A stretch of 64,000 nucleotides of DNA from Desulfobacteraceae bacterium (GTDB taxonomy: Bacteria; Desulfobacterota; Desulfobacteria; Desulfobacterales; SKZT01): assembly GCA_011389745.1 (NCBI GenBank), contig JAABTQ010000002.1:1-64000 (forward strand), given 5' to 3'. The notes under the pieces were generated by a model, which saw only the letters and a program-made list of their open reading frames with translations, did no database searches and was not told the DNA's origin. Positions within the stretch are counted from its first letter, which is position 1; each line of letters starts with the position of its first letter. The translations under genes were made by a program, and so were the position numbers. Positions 57,372 through 64,000 of the stretch are shown here, piece after piece.

Positions 57372-59042
57372 TTATTTCCCAAAAGGGCATTTGGGAAATG
57401 AACATGTTTGACATTCCAGACAAAGCCCCCCGTGCGCCAGTTCCGCCAAATCATGTCGGTTAATGGGAATATCGGTCAACAGTCGCGGAAACAGCAAGTC
57501 AAAACTGGTGGTCTTATGAAAAAGTGCACAGGCCGGAACACCAATCAGAGAAACGTTTCCGATTCGTCCTAGAACAGTCATGGCACCCGGAAGAACCGCA
57601 GCTCCATATAACAGATCGGTCGCACCGGCATCCAGCAATCCCTTCAGGGTCAGATCTTCGGGGTCCACTGAAAGTCCCGCCGTGGTAATGATGATTTCAC
57701 TGCCTGCGTCGATTAGTTTGCCAACTGCATCAGTAATGGCCTTTCGATCATCAGGGACAATAATCGTTTTTACCACGCTGCATTCGTACTGAAGCACCTT
57801 GCCGGTTAAAATGCCTTCGAATTTATCCTTCACCAGTCCCTGAAAGATCTCGGTACCGGTCACCAATATTCCGATTTTTGCCGATTTAAACGGTTGGACT
57901 TTAAACAGCGGCTTTTCGCCCAATACCGCTATGGCTGCGTTGAAATTCTCCCTGGAAAGATAAAGCGGAATGGCCCTGGTACCGGCGATGCGTTTGCCTT
58001 CTTTTATTTTTGTATAATTTTTTCTCGCGGCAGCCATCACATCGGGTATGAGATTGAATTTGTAGAGTCTTTCGGTATCGATCATCAAAAGGCCGCTTTG
58101 GTCGGCAACAATATTGACTTTTCCCTCTCTCGGTTTTCCTTCCGGACGGGTACCTTCACCAGCCATTGCCGATGCAAAAGCCTCGGCAGCCTCGTCTTCA
58201 TGTATCCATTTGTGGGAGTCAATGGGTGCGTCATCTACATATAAGTTGTAACGTCCCATTTGCTGCAATCGGCATATGTCACCGCCCGTGATGGTTTGTC
58301 CCCGCCGAAAATCAGCCCCCTTATGTTCACCGGGGACTATCCGGGTCATATCGTGAAGAATTTTCTGTCCGATGGCTTCCTCGACCCTGACACTTTTGAG
58401 CGCAGGGGTTTCGAATCCTTTAGAATCCCGGGTCTTGCGATTCAGATAGGGCGAGTCGCCCTGGCATTGGCGACAAATTTCACCATGCGTTGATGGGTAA
58501 GCTTCGCGGCATAACGGACAAATGGCGATCGGGCCTTGGCTTCTTTTGATCAGATATTCAGGGCCGACTTTGATGGTTTCCCTTGAACAAATAAGATGGT
58601 GGCTGTTTCGAATCTGCTGTCTCAAACGCTCCGAATTTTGTTCGGCCTTGGGCTTGAGTTTTAGCAACCAGTTGGCAATTTCATCAACTGCACCGATTTT
58701 TCGCCCATCTATAAAAACCCTCACACCTTCTCCAGTGAACTTGTCATATAGAGAAACCGCGTATAATCCAAAGTTGAAAATTCTCATCCATCCGTTGCCG
58801 ATGGTACATGGGGTTCTCAATTGAACCGCATCCGGGAGACACCAGGAGGTTTCAGATATCGCCTCGAACAAAATGTCATCAGGAATGCAGGCTTTTGCCA
58901 TTTCCACCATGTAGCAGCCTAAAATGACACCTGGCGCCGGATATCCGTGAAAATGTTGAGCTGCTTCGAAAAATTCATCAAATATTTCTTCACCTGAAAG
59001 GGGTGAAAGCAAATTAGTGTTTACGGCATCAGGGTTGTTCAT
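57372..59042 (-). CDS. FmdE / zinc-ribbon / molybdopterin-binding fusion protein
   Basis: 556 aa. Residues ~20-170 are FmdE-like (QHFHGYPAPGVILG). A zinc ribbon (ICPLCREAYPSTHGEICRQC) lies near 175-195. Residues ~375-520 are a MoCF/MoeA-type molybdopterin-binding fold (IGILVTGTEIFQG, IIITTAGLSVDPEDLT, VSLIGVPACALF). A terminal cysteine patch is CLECQTCSFPKCPF. A role in molybdenum or tungsten cofactor insertion, possibly for formate or formylmethanofuran-type dehydrogenases, is inferred; no such enzyme is adjacent. Confidence 0.8.
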   Translation of the reverse strand: MNNPDAVNTNLLSPLSGEEIFDEFFEAAQHFHGYPAPGVILGCYMVEMAKACIPDDILFEAISETSWCLPDAVQLRTPCTIGNGWMRIFNFGLYAVSLYDKFTGEGVRVFIDGRKIGAVDEIANWLLKLKPKAEQNSERLRQQIRNSHHLICSRETIKVGPEYLIKRSQGPIAICPLCREAYPSTHGEICRQCQGDSPYLNRKTRDSKGFETPALKSVRVEEAIGQKILHDMTRIVPGEHKGADFRRGQTITGGDICRLQQMGRYNLYVDDAPIDSHKWIHEDEAAEAFASAMAGEGTRPEGKPREGKVNIVADQSGLLMIDTERLYKFNLIPDVMAAARKNYTKIKEGKRIAGTRAIPLYLSRENFNAAIAVLGEKPLFKVQPFKSAKIGILVTGTEIFQGLVKDKFEGILTGKVLQYECSVVKTIIVPDDRKAITDAVGKLIDAGSEIIITTAGLSVDPEDLTLKGLLDAGATDLLYGAAVLPGAMTVLGRIGNVSLIGVPACALFHKTTSFDLLFPRLLTDIPINRHDLAELAHGGLCLECQTCSFPKCPFGK

Positions 59043-59273
59043 AGTTCTGTTTCCTCAGATCCCAAATGGTTTATCCAGCGTCTGATTTTTTAAAATAATA
59101 TAATTCAGAAATGTCATTATATTACGATAAACATATCGTCACCATTGAATAGAAAAATAATAATTTTGTGTCAACGAAAAAAAATGCAGAGGATCCGGAA
59201 GTAAACTCAACCCCGGTTTTTGTTGTAACTGTATAATTTATTAATTCCTAAATGAAGCGATTTTGTCAGGTTA

Positions 59274-59334
59274 TCCGTCATTCCAGCGGAGCTGGAATCC
59301 AGGAGGTAAATCACCGGCCTTCGCCGGTATGACG
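59274..59334. repeat. Palindromic repeat, GTCATTCCAGCGG variant
   Basis: CCGTCATTCCAGCGGAGCTGG at the left and CACCGGCCTTCGCCGGTATGACG at the right each contain a hairpin, and CGTCA/TGACG form the ends. It is related in plan to the copies at 34005 and 59728. Confidence 0.65.
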
Positions 59335-59357
59335 TTAAACTCTTCCTCGAAATTGAA

Positions 59358-59578
59358 TGAGTGTAACCTCTTTGTGTGAAATTCGATTTTTCTGTAGGTG
59401 CGAATTCATTCGCACTTAAAATCCGGCACGGATTTACAGAAAATTCCTTAGAGGCCCCAGCAACTTTTTTCCTGGGGGCATAGATTCTATATATAATGGA
59501 CAACGGGGTTCACATTGTGCGAATGAATTCGCACCTACAATTGAGCACAAGTCTTTTCACACAAACAGGTTACACTCA
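59358..59578. mobile_element. 221-bp nested palindromic element (MITE-like)
   Basis: Outer ends TGAGTGTAACCT...TGTGTGAAA (59358-59381) and their inverse (59555-59578) match over ~24 bp with one or two changes. Inside, 23-bp perfect inverted repeats lie at 59393-59415 and 59517-59539 (core GTGCGAATTCATTCGCAC). No gene is inside. Such structures fit a non-autonomous element moved by a transposase in trans. Confidence 0.75.
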
Positions 59579-59727
59579 AATTGAATTGCTAATTTAGTTA
59601 CTTGATTTAATGGTGGATCAATTTAAAAAATGAAATGCCATAAAATATCAGTTTAAACCCTTTCATATTTTCGTTGACAAAACGCAAGTTCCTATCAAAA
59701 AGAAAGCAATTTCCCATCTAATATCTC

Positions 59728-59872
59728 GACAGTCCAAAGTTCTCCGTCATGCCGGACTTGATCCGGCATCCAGAAAAACCAGCTTCTTGAATCCATCTGG
59801 ATTCCGGCCTCCGCCGGAATGACGATTCAAAAAGATCGATAATAGTTGATTCCAGGTACTTAGACTGTCAAG
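59728..59872. repeat. Dispersed palindromic repeat (GTCATGCCGGACTTG family), copy C
   Basis: GACAGTCCAAAGTTCTCCG at 59728 repeats copy A (34005). After GGATTCCGG...CCGGAATGACG it ends with GACTGTCAAGC (59863), the inverse of copy A's first bases. The complete element therefore has GCTTGACAGTC-type inverted ends. The remaining 59043-60190 gap shows no intact gene. Confidence 0.75.
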
Positions 59873-60190
59873 CTAATATATAATAATTACCTAATCACTA
59901 AGTTTTGCAAGGGGCATTACGACGTTGAATCCAGGATCCATGCCGAAAGCACTGCCGGGAACCAGAGGAAATGTAGACACAAGAAAAAAACTGCCTGATA
60001 GACGAAAATAAAAACAGTACGTTATAGGCTATTTCGTTGCTTTTCATCCTGGAACATCCGTTGAAAATTCGTTCCGGACGAATCAGGGTGTTCAATTGAT
60101 CAATGGACTGGTCAAAATTGGCTCTTTGTGCTATGATTTTTTTTGCACATTTTGGCCGAGAGTAAGATTTTTTTTAAATTAAAACTGATT

Positions 60191-61234
60191 ATGCCTTTAA
60201 ACCTTGAGCCTACATTGCTGGCGGTTTTGGTAACCGACTTTATTGTGATGCTGCTGATTTTATCGGCATCCTGGACTGCTTACCGTGTACTGCTACACTG
60301 GAAACCGAAATCCTCCGACAGAACACAACTCAACCTCGAAATAGCCTCGGAAACTTCATCCATCAAAGTCAGGGCTGGGGCCGTGGCTTTTTTTTTCTCC
60401 ACAATCGTTTTGATAGTGGCCATTGCTAATGTACTTCCTGAAATCGTGCCCGGGGCCATGTGCGGAACAGGGGTCATACAAGCCACCGACGGTATTGGAA
60501 ATCGGGCGCTGGTGTTTCGCTTTGTTGCTATCTTTATGTTGTTTCTAGGATGGGGCCTTGAAAAAATCGACCAGACTATTCCTGGTTCCACTTTAGTCAA
60601 AACAAACGCCAGACTTCTGCTTATGGCACTTCCGGTGGTTTTTCTGTCAATGACCGCCACTTTTCTAACCATGTTCGGCCTGAATACCCAGCAACCTGTG
60701 GATTGTTGCGCGGCTGTTTATGATATGGTCCGGTCCCCTGGCGACATCTCCGTTTCTGCGAACATACCCCAAGCCTGGTGGGTGATTTCATTTTTGATCG
60801 GAGCTGTTTTTTTAGTGGTTTTGGGTTTAAGAATGTGGGCGGCTTCAGGTGAGCGAAGTATTCATGAAACGGCATTATCGGCAGTGGTTGGCTTTGGATG
60901 GGTGGTTGTGGCCTGGATAACCTTGCTGGAGGTGCTCTCAGCCTATCACTACCAGGTACTGAACCATCATTGCCCCTGGTGCTTATTTCTATCTGAACAT
61001 TGCCTGGTGGGGTATCCTCTGTTTGTCGCTCTGGCGGTAACGGCTTTTGAAGGAAGCATTGCCTTGGCAGTCACGCAGATCGGAAATAAACATCCCCGCT
61101 TGCAATCTGCCACTCTGGCCAGAATCAATAAGGCCGGATTTCGAATTGTATCCGCGGTGATCCTGTTTTTAATGATCTCGGGATTGTCGGCAGTTTTATG
61201 GAGATTGAAATACGGTGTTTGGATCAGCGGGTGA
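60191..61234 (+). CDS. Multi-pass membrane protein with CPWC motif
   Basis: 347 aa from ATG 60191 (MPLNLEPTL); the start is tentative because the ribosome site is weak. About eight hydrophobic segments are seen (ALVTDFIVMLLIL-type LAVLVTDFIVMLLILSASW, VAFFFSTIVLIVAIANV, VVISFLIGAVFLVVLGLRMW). NHHCPWCLFLSEHCLVGYPLF resembles the CPWC/CPYC redox motif of membrane thiol oxidoreductases such as VKOR, and VDCCAA and AMCGTG add further Cys. The function is unknown; a redox or quinone-linked role is inferred. Confidence 0.7.
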   Translation: MPLNLEPTLLAVLVTDFIVMLLILSASWTAYRVLLHWKPKSSDRTQLNLEIASETSSIKVRAGAVAFFFSTIVLIVAIANVLPEIVPGAMCGTGVIQATDGIGNRALVFRFVAIFMLFLGWGLEKIDQTIPGSTLVKTNARLLLMALPVVFLSMTATFLTMFGLNTQQPVDCCAAVYDMVRSPGDISVSANIPQAWWVISFLIGAVFLVVLGLRMWAASGERSIHETALSAVVGFGWVVVAWITLLEVLSAYHYQVLNHHCPWCLFLSEHCLVGYPLFVALAVTAFEGSIALAVTQIGNKHPRLQSATLARINKAGFRIVSAVILFLMISGLSAVLWRLKYGVWISG

Positions 61235-61311
61235 TCCCTTAGCCGTTATTTTTCAACCCATAATTTGAAATTACATGTTTTTAGTTTTGAAAGATGATCC
61301 ATTTAAAGATT

Positions 61312-64000
61312 TCACTGAGAACGAGTGCATGCCCTTATCGTTTTCAGGAGAGCTTCCGAAGGCCCATCCTTGGTAAGATAGCTGACCGCTCCGGCTTTAC
61401 GTACTGCATTGACTATTTCCTTGTCCATATACATTGACAGCCCGATGGTTTTAATGTGTGGATGGTTGCGATGAATAATCCTGATCGTTTCTATGCCGCT
61501 CATGCCCGGCATGTTTATATCCATAATAATCACATCCGGCTGAAGCTGGTCAGCAAGATCAATAGCCTCGATACCGTCGGCCGCTTCCCCCACCACATTG
61601 ATGTCAGGTTCAAACTGCAGGAGCCTCGAAATGCCCTCCCGGATGATTTTGTGGTCATCCACCAGAAGCACCCGGATCACATTTTTCTCACGGAATCGTA
61701 TTTCGCTAGTTTCTATGACCGTACTATCCCCAAACGTCGGCTCTGAGATTGTTTTCGAATCGCCTATGGTCAAAAAAAGAGTAACCAGCGTGCCTTGCCC
61801 CGGGGAGGTGTTTATTTCCATACGGCCCCCGAAATGGGCCAAGCGTTGTTGGATGCTGAACAGACCGAAAGTTAAGTCATTGGGACCACGGTTTTTCAAT
61901 TCTCCCTGGTCAAATCCCCGACCGTTGTCCTGGACCATGATTCTGGCCTGGTTGTCATTCATACGAATCAGGGCCACATGGGCCTTATGAGCCCCGGAAT
62001 GCTTGAATGCGTTGAAAAGAAGTTCCCGTATGCATTCAAAGAGCAGGAACCGGATTTCCTCGGTTTCAGGTTCGGCATTATTGTCGAGCTGCAAATGAAC
62101 TATGAAATGGTTCATTTCTGCCATATGGTCCGCCAGCCATTTCAGTCCCCCGACCAATCCCGCACCCTGCAGGGCAGGAGGGCTTAACTCGACGGTTAGA
62201 GATCGCGATGCCTTGATGATCTCCTGTAATATGGAATCAACTTCCTTTAATTTGGCCTGTTCTTCTTCCACACATAAGTCCCGCGTCACCATATTCAGTT
62301 GTAACCGGGCCGCAACCAGAAGCTGCTGAATATGGTCATGAAGGATATTGGCCAGCCGCTTACGCTCACGTTGTTCCACCTGGCTGAGTTCCACAGCTAA
62401 AGCCCGAAGCTGATCCGCCAGATGCCGCGACTCGGCCATCCGCTCGGAGACTCGCTGTTCCAGGATCTCATTAAGGTTCTTCAACTGGTTCTCGGCTTTT
62501 TTGCGGGCGGTAATATCCAGAGAAAGTACGAAAATCCCCTCGGGTACAGGTGTAACCCGTGTCTCATACCATGCACATGTACCGTCGGCAAAGATAAACT
62601 CACCTTCAACATGATCCGGTGTACGCTCTTCCATGCAACGTTGATAAGCATTAAAAAACGGACTTTTCTCAAAGCCGGGAGTAGCTTCCAGCATGGTGCG
62701 ACCGAGCAAATCCTCACGGTTATGTCCGAAGTAACGGATCGAACTTTGGTTCACGTACAGATATTTCCAATCGAAGCCGATAATGGCGCAACTTTCCAGC
62801 ATATTGTCCAGCGTATTCCGGTAACGCTCTTCGCTTTCCCGAAGGGCCTGTTCAGCAGCCTTCCTCTCGGTGGTGTCAGTGAAAAAGATAGAAATGCCGG
62901 TATCGGAAGGATAGCCGCGGCATTCAAACCAGGCGTTTAAAGGCGGGTAATATATCTCAAAATTCGTGGCAATCCGTCTTTCCATGGCCTTACACAGCTC
63001 ATGATCAAAAACCGTGCCTTTTGCATCAGGCCAGACCTGGAAAAAATGCCGCCCGAGAAGCTCATCCGGCTGCCGATTGAGAAATCTGATACCAGCGTTG
63101 TTAACATAGTTATATTTCCAGTCGAAACCAATCCCCACAAATCCGTCACTAATCGATTCCAGAACCGCGGCAGTTCGTTTGTGGGCCTCCTGCAAAGCCT
63201 TCTGCGCCGAGCGTTCAGCAGTCTGGTTCTGAAAGACCAACACTACACCGATGATTTCTCCTGTCTCGCTGCGGATGGGGGCAGCGCTGTCGGAAATGGG
63301 CCATTCCGTTCCGTCTTTGGCAATAAGAAGGGTGTGGTTGGCCAGCCCAACCGTCATCCCTTTCTGCATAACAAGTTTTACAGGGTTCTCGACATCTAAC
63401 CGGGTCTCCTCATTGATAATGCGGAACACCTCCAAAAGGGGTCTGTCCAGAGCCCCGCTCTCACTCCATCCGGTAAGCTGCTCGGCAACGGTGTTCATCC
63501 GGGTAATTCGGCCCTTCGTATCCACTGATATTACGCCATCCCCAATACCATAAAGGGTGGCCCGTATCTCCTCGCGGACTTCCCGTCGTTCCCGAGCCAC
63601 TGTTTCGAGCCGGCGCGTAGTCAGCCAAATACCGGCGATCCCCATCAGCCAGATCAAACCATGGCCAACACTCAAATTAACCTGCCTGGAATGTAAATGC
63701 TCCAGGTAAGGAGCCATGGGAGTCGAAACACTGATGCCGCCATGGATATCTCCCAATTGATAGCCCTGATGGCCATGGCATTTAAGGCATCCATCTTCGG
63801 TGAAAAAAGGTCTCATAAGCCGCATGTAAGGTTGGCCATCAAGGTCCATAATGACGATCGCCTCCTTTAATTCCGCGGAAAAGAACTTCAAAGCTTGTGT
63901 TTCCCAGGAATCAGGGGTGTTTTCCGGACGTAGGGGATTGAGGCTGGTGATATTACCACGGTCTCCGTATTGCTCTCCACTCAGTTCCTGGACCTGCCGG
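61312..64000 (-). CDS. Hybrid sensor histidine kinase: DUF3365, three PAS, HisKA_3/HATPase, receiver
   Basis: The frame is open to the right edge, so the N-terminus lies outside. Visible order: Tll0287/DUF3365 sensor end (NITSLNPLRPEN, CLKCHGHQGY with a CxxCH heme-type motif), one membrane helix (SVGHGLIWLMGIAGIWL), three PAS domains, HisKA_3 with His in NILHDHIQQLL, HATPase (RELLFNAFKHSG, DNGRGFDQ), and a receiver with Asp in IIMDINMPGMSG. No DNA-binding output is attached. Redox or gas sensing is plausible. Confidence 0.88.
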   Translation of the reverse strand, partial: RQVQELSGEQYGDRGNITSLNPLRPENTPDSWETQALKFFSAELKEAIVIMDLDGQPYMRLMRPFFTEDGCLKCHGHQGYQLGDIHGGISVSTPMAPYLEHLHSRQVNLSVGHGLIWLMGIAGIWLTTRRLETVARERREVREEIRATLYGIGDGVISVDTKGRITRMNTVAEQLTGWSESGALDRPLLEVFRIINEETRLDVENPVKLVMQKGMTVGLANHTLLIAKDGTEWPISDSAAPIRSETGEIIGVVLVFQNQTAERSAQKALQEAHKRTAAVLESISDGFVGIGFDWKYNYVNNAGIRFLNRQPDELLGRHFFQVWPDAKGTVFDHELCKAMERRIATNFEIYYPPLNAWFECRGYPSDTGISIFFTDTTERKAAEQALRESEERYRNTLDNMLESCAIIGFDWKYLYVNQSSIRYFGHNREDLLGRTMLEATPGFEKSPFFNAYQRCMEERTPDHVEGEFIFADGTCAWYETRVTPVPEGIFVLSLDITARKKAENQLKNLNEILEQRVSERMAESRHLADQLRALAVELSQVEQRERKRLANILHDHIQQLLVAARLQLNMVTRDLCVEEEQAKLKEVDSILQEIIKASRSLTVELSPPALQGAGLVGGLKWLADHMAEMNHFIVHLQLDNNAEPETEEIRFLLFECIRELLFNAFKHSGAHKAHVALIRMNDNQARIMVQDNGRGFDQGELKNRGPNDLTFGLFSIQQRLAHFGGRMEINTSPGQGTLVTLFLTIGDSKTISEPTFGDSTVIETSEIRFREKNVIRVLLVDDHKIIREGISRLLQFEPDINVVGEAADGIEAIDLADQLQPDVIIMDINMPGMSGIETIRIIHRNHPHIKTIGLSMYMDKEIVNAVRKAGAVSYLTKDGPSEALLKTIRACTRSQ

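Noticed and set aside
59207-59503. 98-codon minus-strand reading frame
   Set aside because: It spans two repeat elements and has no ribosome site or family pattern; it is a by-product of the palindromic DNA.
59875-60000. Minus-strand peptide FPLVPGSAFGMDPGFNVV resembling an aminotransferase tail
   Set aside because: Only one short motif matches and surrounding frames are broken; too weak to call a pseudogene.

Overview
This 64 kb window looks like a chromosomal segment from a sulfate-reducing member of the Desulfobacterota, probably Desulfobacteraceae-like. The assignment is an inference from gene content: a DVU0772-family protein, an FmdE/zinc-ribbon/molybdopterin-binding fusion, an archaeal-type thymidylate synthase, a two-subunit LeuCD isomerase, a single-chain biotin carboxylase of pyruvate carboxylase type, and AT-rich DNA with many dispersed palindromic repeats. 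No rRNA, tRNA, CRISPR array, intact insertion sequence or prophage was seen.

Left part (1-25 kb). The left edge holds the start of purC behind a ~165-nt leader with its own promoter and terminator. Next come a DUF2294 gene, two gene relics (an excisionase-type HTH gene with a frameshift and an IS21 transposase tail) and the birA-pyc pair. From 6.3 to 25.2 kb lies an origin-proximal gene set, mostly leftward: mnmE, jag, yidC, yidD, rnpA, rpmH, rng, a TIGR03960/DUF2344 radical SAM gene, gyrB, dnaN and an RdgC-like pair, with a periplasmic HtrA protease, asnS and thymidylate synthase in between. Two perfect ParB-binding parS sites (6347 and 7534) support closeness to the origin. dnaA is not next to dnaN. 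An 850-bp AT-rich gap (25239-26084), where the leftward run ends, is a candidate origin, but I see no canonical DnaA boxes in it.

Middle (26-46 kb). This part holds a PHP/EndoQ nuclease gene followed by a scrap of UvrD helicase (a decayed fusion), a lytic transglycosylase, a PAS protein with a degenerate kinase core, a LysM protein, thiM-thiL, an iron-sulfur flavoprotein, rlmN, two acyltransferase-fold genes, a GGDEF response regulator, lepA, leuCD, a 5'-truncated group II intron, a methionine gamma-lyase-type enzyme, dinB and a PIN-PhoH ATPase.

Right part (46-64 kb). The phosphate regulon phoB-pstSCAB-phoU carries matching candidate Pho boxes upstream of phoB and pstS. It is followed by an ArsR regulator with a promoter/operator, a broken DGC-domain gene, an Fe-S protein, two universal stress proteins, cyclopropane fatty acid synthase, the FmdE fusion, a multi-pass membrane protein and a multidomain hybrid sensor kinase with a CxxCH motif that runs off the right end. 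Intergenic DNA from 52.5 to 60 kb is packed with at least four families of short repeats, including a 221-bp nested palindromic element.
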